DNA of 64,000 bases from Selaginella tamariscina (lineage: Eukaryota > Streptophyta > Lycopodiopsida > Selaginellales > Selaginellaceae), in the NCBI GenBank assembly GCA_003024785.1, contig PUQB01000058.1:1267722-1331721 (forward strand). Reading direction: 5' to 3'. The notes under the pieces are model-generated. The model searched no databases. It was not told where the DNA came from and was given only the letters and a program-made list of their open reading frames with translations. Position 1 is the stretch's first letter; each line of letters starts with the position of its first letter. Position numbers and translations under genes: made by a program. This document shows, piece after piece, positions 47,263 through 57,775 of the stretch.

Positions 47263-48310
47263 GTGCGGCGGGATTAATCTCGCCACCCCTTCAATGCCTC
47301 CTGAAAGAGTGGGCGGGATTAATCTCGCCACCTTTCTGGAGGCCTTGAACGGGAGTGCGGAATTAATCTTGCCACCCTTCTCGGTCTCAGAGAGAACTGG
47401 GCAGGATTTATTTCACACCCCTTCAGTGACTCCAGAAAGGGGCGGGATTAATCTCGCCCACCATGTAAGGGATGGTTAAATGAATCTCGCCACCCTTCCC
47501 AGCCTCTCCATTGGTATGTTGTAAACCTTCTACGTCTCAGACAGAAACGTTTGGGATTGGTCCGACTCACCAATGGAGAAAAAAAGGGTGGCGGGATTCA
47601 TTCCTCCAACAGGCATTGAAGGCTCGGCGGGATTAATCCCGCCGCCCAGGCCTTTCACTCGGTCCCTTTGCTGCGAGATTAATCCCGCCGGACGCCAATG
47701 CCCTACGCGGAATCGGACGGGATTAATCCCGCCGCCTAGGCCCTTCAGGCAGGCCTTTGGCAGCGGGATAAATCCCGCCCAATTCCACGCAGGGCATGCG
47801 TACGCGGCGGGATTAATCCCGCTGCCCAGGCCCTTCACTCGGGCCTTAGTCAGTGGGATTAATCCCGCCGGACGCCAATGCCCTGTGCGAAATCTGACGG
47901 GATTAATCCCGCCGCCTAGGCCCTTCAGGCAGGCCTTTGACGGTGGGATAAATCCCGCCCGATTCCGCGCAGGGCATGTGTACGCGACTGGATTAATCCT
48001 GCCACCCAAGCCCTTCACTCGGGCCTTAGTCGGCGGGATTAATCCCGCCGGACGCCAATGCCCTGTGCGGAATCCAACGGGATTAATCCGTCGCCTAGGC
48101 CCTTTAGGCAGGCCAATGGCGGCGGGATAAATCCCACCTGATTCCGCGCAGGGCATGCGTAGGCGGAGGGATTAATCCCACCGCCCAGGCCCTTCACTTG
48201 GGCCCTGTGCGGAGGGATTAATCCCACCGCTCATTTGGCTAACCGAATAACCTACCTGAAATGGCGGCGGGATTAATCCCGCCGCCAAGTGGCTAATTAT
48301 ATAGCGGCGG
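47263..48310. repeat. Palindrome array, inner copy, leftward-gene side
   Basis: Copies of GGCGGGATTAATCCCGCC start at 47626, 47672, 47716, 47762, 47806, 47852, 47896, 47942 and 47986, so spacing alternates 46 and 44 bp. Spacers follow a fixed order, giving a higher-order unit of about 180 bp with four palindromes, repeated about three times. Every fourth palindrome has ATAAAT instead of ATTAAT. Because the palindrome has no stop in two of three frames, long open frames appear on both strands (47573-48130 plus, 47530-48156 minus); I do not consider them genes. Confidence 0.9.
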
Positions 48311-48725
48311 ATTAATCCTACCGCTACACACACATAGATATATATATATGTATATGTGTGTGTAGGAGAGTGCGTGTGTGTGTCAGAGATAGTCAAATCA
48401 GATAAAATTATACAGATACACACACCACATATGTTATGTATATACAGGAGAGTGCGTGTGTTGTGCGAGAGAGAGAGAAAATAAAATAAAATTATACAGA
48501 TACTGGTACACATAATATATGTATGTATACATAGGTATATATATATATATATGTGTATATGTATATCGTGTGTATGCGTGTGTGAAACAAATAAAAATCA
48601 TACAGATAAACAACACACACACACATATATATACAGGAGTGTGCGTGTGTGTGCGGAGATACAATTAACAAATCAATAAAATTATACAGACACACACCAC
48701 ACATATATATAGATAAATAAATAAA

Positions 48726-48764
<39 letters not shown>

Positions 48765-48856
48765 GTGTCACACATATATATAATATCTACGTGTGTATAT
48801 GTATACGAGTGTGCGTGTGTGTGAGAGATAGAGATCTATAGAGAAGAGAGAGAGAA

Positions 48857-48937
<81 letters not shown>

Positions 48938-49085
48938 CTATGTGTGTATATGTATACGAGTGTGCGTGTGTGTGCGAGAGATAGAGATCTAAATTATATT
49001 ATTAAGATACACACACATATAAATATATATGTGAATAAAAATAAATAAATAAACTCAGAGGAGTGCGTGTGAGAGAGAGAGATCT
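48311..49085. repeat. TG/TA microsatellite block, inner element
   Basis: Blocks of (TG)n/(TA)n with the recurring phrase AGGAGTGTGCGTGTGTGTGC and AATTATACAGATA correspond to 34620-35415 in the outer element. It contains a nearly pure (AT)n tract of about 75 bp at 48859-48932. Confidence 0.85.
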
Positions 49086-51445
49086 CACCTGTGTGAGAGA
49101 GAGAAGGAGATTTCGCGCCGCCGCGCCTTACAAACCCTAGGAATATACTTAAACCCTAAAAGGAATAGAATATATATTAACCCTAATCGAATATTCCTTC
49201 TAAGAATATACTTAAACCCTAAAAAGAATAAACTATAGATTCGCCCTAAACGAATATTCTTTCATTATATTATCAGCGTGTGCGTGTGCGTGGGTGTATC
49301 ACATACACCCCAAGAATAAATATCATGCAAGGGTTTAACACGTGTGTGTCCATGAGAGTGTTAAAGTTTCACGTGCAGCGATACATATATACACACATAG
49401 TATTATACACATAGACATACATACATATTAGTACATATTAATATTAGAGAGACAGAGTACAGATCATGTATGGTGTGTATGTATGAGAGAAGAGTGACAA
49501 TACATATTATGGATCATGCATGGTGTGTATGTTTGAGAGAAGAGACAGTACATATTTACATGGATCATGCATGGTGTGTATGTATGAGAGAAGAGAAAGA
49601 GTGTTAACAAATTAAATTCATACACAATGTCATTGCATATATTAGTACACACATATACATACACACGTGTATACACACAAACATACATACATATTACATG
49701 TGTAAATTCAATGTGTTACATAGGGTTTAGGGTTTAGGGTTAGGATGGATCATGCATGGTGTTTATGTATGAGAGGAGTGAGTGTTATACACAGATATAC
49801 ATTATACATATTACATAATATTGTAACATCAGTACATATTATGGATCATGCATGGTGTGTATGTATGAAGAAGAGACAGGCTACATATTATGGATCATGA
49901 TCATGCATGGTGTGTATGTATGAGAGAAGGGATTATGCATGGTGACACTGTGTATGTATGAGAGAAGAGATAGAGTGTTAACAAATGAAAACCGTACACA
50001 TTGCATATATTAGTACACATATATACATACACACGTGTATACACACAACATACATATATATTACATGTGTAAATTCAATGTGTTACATACACACAGATTG
50101 AGTACATATAGATCATACATGCGTTGAACATGATGTTTTTCAATAAAGAAGCAACATATAATTTCTCAAGTTTGGTTTAGGGCAATGTGCATGTGTGTGC
50201 ATATGTGTCTTTGTAAGTGCTTCTAATGCGTGTGCACGTGTATATATAAATTTATAATCGTGTTTATATATAATATGTGCAAAACAAACATCGAATAATT
50301 AAGAAAATAATATTAATATACACACTATGAACATATTTTAAATTATACATAATAATATATGATTTTATCTAATATATAGCCATATATAGTTTTAATAATA
50401 TATATTAATTTAATATTGATAATAAGGTTTAACATTAGAATATTCTTGAAATAATAAGAAATTAATTGAGAAAATCCCATTAATATATACAAATGTAGAT
50501 CAAGTATTGAAATAATTAACTAAATTAATTATGATAATCATGTTTAATATTGAAATATTCTTGGAATAATAAGAAAATAATAAAGAATATCACATTAATA
50601 TAAAGAAGATTAATTACTCAAGTAATTAAGAAAATGAATTAATATACACACTATGAACATATTTTAAATTATACATAATAATACATCATTTTATCTAATA
50701 TATAGTCATATATAGTTTTAATAATATATATTAATTTAATATTGATAATAAGGTTTAACATAGGAATATTCTTGAAATAATAACAAATTAATTGAGAAAA
50801 TCCTATTAATATATACAAATGTAGAATAATTACTGAGATAATTAAGAATAAGACTAATTTAATTATGATAATCAGGTTTAATATTGGAATATTCTTTCAA
50901 TATTAAGAAAATAATAAAGAATATCCCATTAATAGTAGGAAATGTAAATTAATTACTCGAGTAATTAAGAAAATAATAATAATAAACAGACTATGAATAT
51001 ATTTTAAATGATACATAATAATATATCAATTTATTTATTGTATTAGTGTATATATATATATATATATATAAACTCAATATATATACTTGAATATTAAGAA
51101 TGTAGAACAATTACAAAAATTTCGTAATATTAAACAGCTTGAAGCACTTGAATAACATTAAATGCAATTTTAAAACACTCATTGGAATTGGAGAGTATAT
51201 ATGTCAGACTGTCGGTTATTTGTTTCAACTCATCTTAAATTTTCTTTTCTGTTATTTCAAAAATTTGAATTTCTGACATAAGTATTATCAGTCTGACATG
51301 TAAATTTGAAAATACATTTAATTTCCCACTCAAATTCAGATCTGGTTCTTTCTCCGGCAAGGGTTTCTTCATTTCTTTATTTTTCAAGATTTTCTTTTTT
51401 CTTCTTAGTGATCAGCTCAGGAGCGACATTAAATTGGGTGCGCTA
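49086..51445. other. AT-rich spacer of the inner element
   Basis: No gene is visible. It holds two AATATACTTAAACCCTAAAA phrases (49140, 49205), a minisatellite of about 50 bp around ATTATGGATCATGCATGGTG (49440-49600 and 49740-49980), a short TTTAGGG-type run (49723-49742), and a tandem duplication of about 330 bp (about 50305-50630 and 50631-50975). It matches the outer spacer 35416-38025. Confidence 0.6.
49722..49743 (+). repeat. Short telomere-type TTTAGGG run
   Basis: Three consecutive units, TAGGGTTTAGGGTTTAGGG followed by TTAGG, carry the standard plant telomere repeat. It has no counterpart in the outer element at the same place, so it arose after the copies separated or was lost from the other. 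Confidence 0.7.
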
Positions 51446-51486
51446 TTGTTTATAGGAAAGCACGGCGCCTTCAGTGCTGTTTACAA
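51446..51486 (+). other. Possible 5' exon of the inner DUF7869-like gene
   Basis: A conserved stretch ends TTTACAA before GTAAGTATT. It reads GKHGAFSAVYK in one frame. A matching acceptor could be the TTTATGTGCAG just before GACAATATG at 52513. In that case the intron of about 1 kb holds the second palindrome array. Confidence 0.3.
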
Positions 51487-51649
51487 GTAAGTATTATAAA
51501 CAAATTTAATATATTTATAAAGATTCACTCTCTTACATTCTCTCTTAAATTTTAGAATTTAGGGATTTAGGAATGCATTAGGATTACAATATATTCTGTT
51601 AGGGATTTATCCCGTTTAAATATACCTTTAACTTAATATTCTCGGTTAG

Positions 51650-52364
51650 CCGGGGCGGCGGGATTAATCCGGCCATTTTTTTTCGCCTCTTTGAAGAGGT
51701 GGCGGGATTAATCCCGCCACCATCTCTTTCATAGTTATGGCAGAATTAGTTCGGGCAATGCTTCTCCGCCTCTTAAAAAGAGCGGCGAGATTAATCCCGC
51801 CGATAACTCTCTCAACTGATAATGATTTACTTGAATTTATTAGAAAGAGTTGTCGGCGGGATTAATCTCGCCAACCATTTTAGGAGGCAGAGAAGGGGGC
51901 GGGATTAATCTCGCCAATACTTCCCTGTTTTAAATATTTGTGGGCAGAATTCATCCCGAATCTCTTTGAAATCATAGTTTCGGAGAGAGTTGTGGGCGGG
52001 ATTAATCCCGCCGCTTATTCCCCGTCGTCAGAGTTGTGGGCGGATTAATCCCCGCCTATTCTCCGTCGTCAGTGTTGTGGGCGGGATTAATCCCGCCCCC
52101 TCTTCCTCGTCGGAGGAATTTGCGGCGGGATTAATCCCGCCGACTCTCACAGACGAGGAAGATCCGGCGGCGGGATTAATCCCGCCGGTACTTCCTCGTC
52201 GGAGGGAGCCCGGCGGGATTAATCCCGCCGCCTCTCTCCGACGAGGAAGTATCGGCGGCGGGATTAATCCCGCCGACTCTCTCCGATGGGGTAGAGTCGA
52301 CGGCGGGATTAATCCCGCCGACTCACTCTGAAGGGGTAGAGTCTGCGGCGGGATTAATCCCGCC
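51650..52364. repeat. Palindrome array, inner copy, transposase side
   Basis: About fifteen palindromes occur; seven consecutive perfect 18-mers GGCGGGATTAATCCCGCC start at 52080, 52124, 52169, 52212, 52257, 52302 and 52347, at 43-45 bp steps. Spacers carry GACTCTCTCCGACGAGGAAG-like sequence and its reverse in alternation. The array ends about 150 bp before the first ATG of the DUF7869-like gene, a position suited to promoter, enhancer or transposase-binding functions. The open frame 51990-52331 across it is an artefact of the palindrome. Confidence 0.9.
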
Positions 52365-52518
52365 CATCAGTTATATTAATAAAGCATGAGATATTATCTT
52401 TATACATAATTATGTATTATTGCACATGCATATTATTAAGCAACCGCAGTTATGATTTCTTAGAAATATTGCATAAACAGATATCATAAATAACACAATT
52501 ATTTATGTGCAGGACAAT

Positions 52519-55500
52519 ATGTATAATACTGGAGATAAAGTATGTCTTCTTCGGAACAACGAGATAGTTGGCACTGGAACTGTGGAAGTTCGAGATGATA
52601 ATGCATCATGTCACAATATTGCCCAAGGATCTTGTGTGTACGTATGGGTGAACACCATTTTCAAGCATGTTGAGGTTCCTGGAATGGAATTTGAGGAGGG
52701 TTCTCCTGTATTGTGGAATTTGGATGAAGTCAAGGCTGACACAGAATATACAGAGTCACAAAACAAACAGTAGCACGAGTTTTCCAGATGATGGCTTGCC
52801 TGCTGTGATGGATGAGGTGATTCTCTTTCTTCATGAGATTGAGGTTGGGAAGGCATCATCACAGCTATAAATCCAATGGAAGCAGTGTCAGAAGAGAAAC
52901 TAGGGTCCGACTTCGTGGGTGTAGTTGTGACAGAGGTTTCACCTAATGGCACTTTGCATCCTGGATCCCTCGTGAGGTGGCGAACATCTGAATTAAGACG
53001 GCAAGATGGTTCAACATATTCTGGGTTGGATTTCAATAATAACAACCCGGAAGAACAACTCATATTTGAAGAGGTTCCTTGCATTGGTCCTATTGTAAGA
53101 AAAAGGCGATTCATGGGTTGTAGATCTTCCCCTGCAAGTTTCAGCAAGAGGGTAAGATGGATCCTACATCTTCCGAAAGTGTTACGAGCATTTCCACGAT
53201 TGACTGTTGCAAGAAGAAGTGTTGTCAGATGGCAGACCGGAATGAAATTACCCAATGTAGACATGTCTTTCGTACGCTCACCCAAAAGCAAAGGCATGAG
53301 TTTGTATATGCTGCACTAACTGGGTGTATTGATGGAATGGCCTCGGACACAGGTTATCAGAGTACATCCATGGTATTTAATAAGGTGGCCATCTGCTTCA
53401 AAGCTTGGTACAGTATATACGGGATCCCAAAGACCACGTTCTACCGTCGGAGGGATGAGTGGCTAGATGGAGCGCGAACCTCAGTACATGGGAACACTGG
53501 CTTGGTCAAAACCCGCTCTCACATCATGGCAGCCATAGAGATACTCAAGGCTTTTGTGGAAGCAAATGCAGACAGGATGCCTCACAAATGCCGAACCACA
53601 AATGCAGGGGTCAGGGAAAATCTCAAGGTTTTGCCTTCAATCTACACTCAATTGAAACTGTGTGAACATGTGAACAAGTGCCTCAGTTTGATGGGGCTCA
53701 AGCAATCTGCACTGGTACCTTCAACAACATATGGAATACTCATTTTAAGGATGTGGAGATTGCAAAACACTCTAGCTTTTCCAAGTGTGACACTTGTACA
53801 TCATTGAAGGCTGCAGAGGCTTGTGCAAAAACCTTGGTGGAGATCACTGCCATTCAAAAGAAGATGGAGGCCCACATGATTGCACAACAAACTTGCCGGT
53901 CTCAGTACTATGCACACCGCATGCTTTCTGTGTCACGCCCATCAGAGTACCTGTGCTTGATCCATGACAAGATGGATCATTCAAAGACCAGCATTCCAAA
54001 GCTCTTGCAACACCAAAGTGCCTTGGAAATGTCATGAAACTTCCGATTTCATTGACAGGTGTGCTAACACATGGACACGGTTGTGAGTCATATGGACACT
54101 TTTCACTTCCACATTGGTCTAGCGACTCCAATTTCACTATTGGGTCGTTGCCATGTGTTTCAGAAACCTTGAAGCCCACTCACAGACAAGTCCTATCAGT
54201 GATCTCAAAGTGAAGAAACAACACCTTCAACCTTTACATAATGCTCTCATGAACACGTCTTCACTTGAGGCTACTTGGGAATATGAGAGGCATTGTCAAC
54301 AGCCTGCACAAAAAATAGATGGCCTTGTTGAGAGTTCAGGTTCAGTGGAGGGATCTAGCTCAAATAGTGTACATGTGTCCTCAACATCAAATAAGCTTCC
54401 TCGTCATTTGCTTTTACAGATGGATAATTGTGCAGGCGAGAACAAAAATAGGTAAATCATTTTACTTAAGGGTTTCTCAAGCTCATACTTACTTTTATTT
54501 TCAAGATATGTGCTAGCATACTTGTCAATGCTTATTGTTGCCAAAGGTGTGTTTGAAACAATCACGCTCAGTTTTCTTATGGTTGGTCACACTCATGAAG
54601 ATATTGATGCGTTCTTCAGCAAGGTCTCCAACTCTACAAAAAGGACAAGTGCACTTACCTTACCACATATGATGAATCTTTTTGAAAACTGCATCTCCAA
54701 AAAAAGTTGTGCTTTGCTTGTGACTGAGGTGCCAGACTTCAAAAAAATTTTCAAGGAGTATTTAAAAGAGGGGAGTGATTCTTTAGTTGGTCACCTTGTG
54801 CCGCTACAATTCTTTTTCTCCATACGAGATGGTAGACCTATTATGCAGTACAAGTTACGGCCTCAGAGCAGGAGTGGTTACCGAAAGAGGGGTTAATACT
54901 CTTCAAAAGTTGAGAAAATGGAAATCCACTTCTCCTAGAAGGACAACCAGACCCTATTCCATTGAGTGCCCAGCTCAAGGAACAAGAGGTTATTATTGAT
55001 GGCATCAAAAAATATGTGGCATGGGTTCAAAAATCGATGTCAAAGAATTCTGATAAGGCAACTGGTTACTTAGAACTATATAAGCATGTGGTTGACTATT
55101 GGGAGACTGTTGTTCGAGAGTTGGAAGGGCCTACTGTCACAAGTACAGAATTGCAACACCCTTTTTGGCCTAAAACAAGGTGGCGAGAGGAGATTGAAAT
55201 GACATCACTAAGCACAGACGACATAGAAGCCAGTAGTGATGTGGAAGTGCAAACCCCACATTTTGTTGGACAAAGGAACCAAAAACCTAAGGCATACTTT
55301 GATTGCTGCTAGGATCTTCAAAAACTAATGATGGTTCTCATTACTCCAGATGCATCATATAATCAGCCTATTTGGATGGGTCAAATTATCAACACACCTG
55401 AAGTAATCACAAAAAATAGTATTGTTAAGGTTGCATGGTTCAAACCACAGAAAAGGCGACACGAGAAGGAGAGCGAAAGATATAATGGATGCCTAGAGAA

Positions 55501-55540
55501 ACATGGTCTCCCAATCAAAAAGACCCAGCATGTTTTATAA
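52519..55540 (+). pseudogene. Inner DUF7869-like transposase gene, frameshifted
   Basis: The first ATG is at 52519 (MYNTGDKVCLLRNNE), after a possible splice acceptor. Segments in order: GSPVLWNLDEVKADTEY; DFVGVVVTEVSPNGTL; a Cys-rich STIDCCKKKCCQM; FVYAALTGCIDGM; YGIPKTTFYRRRDEW (helix-turn-helix-like); SKCDTCTSLKAA (C-x2-C); LIHDKMDHSKT; HGCESYGHFSLPHW; LQMDNCAGENKNR; a 54-nt intron (54452-54505); FLMVGHTHEDIDAFF; and a C-terminal WMGQIINTPE..KVAWFKP module like a BAH or Tudor-type fold. The three acidic/His clusters resemble a DDE-type catalytic core. Frameshifts near 52770, 52860, 53140, 53690, 54020 and 54870, plus a stop at 55309, break it. The breaks differ from those of the outer copy, so the parent gene was probably intact. 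Confidence 0.75.
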
Positions 55541-56115
55541 ATGTTAAATCCATTCGATATGGGTGGATGTCAAGAAGCGTTGATAAAGTCACGATTAACA
55601 AAACTGCAAGGGAATGTATGTTTTCTGAAGCTTAAAGCAATTACAAAATTATAAATATCATATATTTAATATTTATAATTATTATAAACTCTTTAATAAT
55701 AGTACCAAATTGTTTACTTAACTATATAAATTTAAAAAATGATATGGAAGATTGACTATATTATATAGGATTTTATATATATATTATTACTACTACAAAT
55801 TTTTAATTAATAATGTTATATTTAAATATTAATATTTTAATAACAACATCAATATTTATAATAATGTACCTCTTATGCTCTTCCTTAATTGTTATATTAG
55901 GCAATATATTATATAATTTAATACCTTCTACTTTTATAATGTTATTAATTTTTGTTCAATGAATGCTATAATTTATTAAAGGGTCGAATACAAAATAGAA
56001 TATTTTAAAGAATATTCTGTTTTTCAAACATATATTCTAAAGAATATTCCTTTAATATTAAAAAATGCTAATTAAATAGCTAAAATTGCTAATTATTAGG
56101 AAATGGGACTATAGC
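55541..56115. other. Right subterminal DNA of the inner element
   Basis: This is AT-rich, non-coding 3' flank of the DUF7869-like gene. It contains several AGAATATTC/GAATATTC palindromic phrases (about 56000-56060). It is matched by 56380-56934, which belongs to the outer element. Confidence 0.6.
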
Positions 56116-56142
56116 CATGCCCATTTTAGTTACAACATGCAT
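56116..56142 (-). repeat. Right terminal inverted repeat, inner element
   Basis: It starts CATGCCCATTTTAGTTAC and ends ATGCAT; its reverse complement matches 42110-42136 at 24 of 27 positions. TAAA follows at 56143-56146. Confidence 0.85.
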
Positions 56143-56961
56143 TAAAGCATACTTTGATTACTGCAAGGATCTTTAAAAACTAATGATGGTCCTTATTACT
56201 CAAGATATTAGCACACCTGAAATAATAAAAAAAATAGTATGGTTAAGGTTGCATGGTTCAAACCATAAAAAAGGCGACGTGAGAAGGAGAGTGAAAGATA
56301 TAATGGATGCCTAGAAAAAACATAGTCTCCCAATCAAAAAAATTCAGCATATTTTATAAATGTTAAATCCATTCGATATGGGTAGATGTCAAGAAGCGCT
56401 GATAAAATTATGATTAACAAAACTGTAAGAAAATGTATGTTTTCTGAAGCTTAAAGCAATTACAAAATTATAAAATATCGTATATTTAATATTCATAATT
56501 ATAATAAACTCTTTAATAATAGTACCAAATTGTTTACTTAATTATATAAATTTATAGAAAGATATGGAAGATTGACTATATTATTATAGGATTTTGTATA
56601 TTATATATATATTATTACTAGTACAAATTTTTAATTAATGTTATATTTAATATTAATATTTTAATAACAACATCAATATTTATATAATGTACCTCTTATG
56701 CTCTTCCTTAATTTTTATATTAGACACATACAATCTTAAATATAATATATTATATAATTTAATACCTTCTACTTTTATAATGTTATTAATTTTTGGTTCA
56801 TAATTTATTAAAGGGTCGATTACAAAATAGAATATTTTGCCTTCAAATATATATTCTAAAGAATATTCCTTTAATATTAGAAAATGCTAATTAAATAACT
56901 AAAATTTCTAGTTGTTAAGAAATGAGACTCTAGACATGCCCATTTTAGTTATAACATGCAT
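56143..56961 (+). mobile_element. Outer element, right end resumed
   Basis: From TAAAGCATACTTTGATTAC this segment continues the outer DUF7869-like gene cut at 42109. It is collinear with 55285-56142 of the inner element, including KVAWFKP-like coding remnants near 56245 and the TAAATGTTAAATCCATTCG phrase, but with a deletion of about 32 bp near 56208 and more substitutions. It ends in a terminal repeat (56935-56961) with ATGCCCATTTTAGTTATAAC. Taken alone it looks like a tandem duplication of the element's tail; nesting explains it better. Confidence 0.85.
56935..56961 (-). repeat. Right terminal inverted repeat, outer element
   Basis: It differs from the inner right repeat (56116-56142) at one position (TTATAAC for TTACAAC). 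The next four bases, ATTA, would be the target duplication, but the outer left end is missing so it cannot be confirmed. Confidence 0.75.
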
Positions 56962-57775
56962 ATTACCTCTAGTAAGGGATATCCTTAACAGATGTCCTCC
57001 CTCCCATGATTTTGTAGCTGATCTCTAATCAGCTGTGGCTGTGGGTATTCTCAGTCGAGGCCTGGGTTGGTATGGGCCATCGGTGATGGTTAGGTCTACT
57101 ATCGGGATTGGGTCTGGCCCTACATAGGTGGTGCTCCTGTATGGCCATGGTACGTCCAAGTTATTCCTTAAGGATTACGAAGGTGGTTGGTGATTTGATC
57201 CATGAGCTCCCATACTGTATTGTATTGCATCGCACTTTGGGCGTTCCCCTTACGGCCCTCTACTTGCCTGCATGGTGCCTTCCCTAGTGGGGGCCCTCGT
57301 GACTTACGCGGGGCGAGCCTTGTGGGTGGGTGCGGAATGCCGCTACTTCATTGTTGTTCAGTCCTATGTGCCCGCTTGGCCCTTGGTATTCTAGCGCTCG
57401 GAACTCATGCAAGGGTGCCTGGACTTGCTTCATTAACACGGATATCAATCCCCTCTTGGTGTGGAATCTTACCTGCTTATCCCCTCTTGGCGTGGAATCT
57501 TACCTGCTTGTGTTCCTAGTCATGGTGCACCTTTGCGCCCTTAAGCCAGGGCAACCTAAAAGCACGCCAAATCCCCTGTTGTGTGCATGTTGAGGATGAC
57601 GACATTTACTAAAATTTAATAGTTTGAATCTCGACTTGCATTGCCCTTAGGATACGTTGGGTGTTACCTTGGCTTGGTTTTACCATGCGTACATGGAAGG
57701 GAGCAAGCTTCAAGGTTGGCATACCTAGCTCTCAATGAAGTTCCGTTAAGATGATATTCACTGATTTTATATGTT
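56962..57775. other. GC-richer block, unidentified
   Basis: Base composition rises sharply compared with both sides. A 30-bp phrase around CCCCTCTTGG.GTGGAATCTT is repeated in tandem at 57451 and 57481. Overlapping plus-strand frames (57202-57519 and 57330-57593) have no recognisable domain. It may be part of an unrecognised retroelement or LTR. Confidence 0.3.

Larger units (their letters stand above)
42110..56142 (+). mobile_element. Inner complete giant TIR transposon, 14.0 kb
   Basis: The ends are inverted repeats of 27 bp with three mismatches: left 42110-42136 begins ATGCACGTTG, right 56116-56142 ends CAACATGCAT. The 4-bp target duplication TAAA is at 42106-42109 and 56143-56146, and the flanks rejoin the reading of the outer element's gene. 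Contents from left: HAD/NIF-like, methyltransferase-like and ParB-like segments on the minus strand (42648-46930), palindrome array, microsatellites, AT-rich spacer, second array, and the DUF7869-like gene on plus (52519-55540). The genes are now frameshifted, so this copy is probably not autonomous. The TIR sequence and TSD length do not match a superfamily I know. Confidence 0.85.

Noticed and set aside
51650..52364. CRISPR-like look of regular repeats with spacers
   Set aside because: Repeats are 18-bp palindromes, spacers are related to each other, and the context is a plant transposon with introns. No cas genes or leader exist.
42110..56142. Endogenous giant-virus or Polinton/Maverick origin
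   Set aside because: No capsid, packaging ATPase, protein-primed polymerase or cysteine protease is visible, and introns are present in the genes.
55285..56961. Simple tandem duplication of the transposase tail
   Set aside because: The second copy starts exactly at the TAAA site where the outer gene was cut at 42109, and terminal repeats stand at 42110 and 56142. A nested insertion explains all of these.
57202..57593. 105- and 87-codon plus frames
   Set aside because: They overlap in different frames, have no domain, and lie in a GC-rich block where open frames occur by chance.
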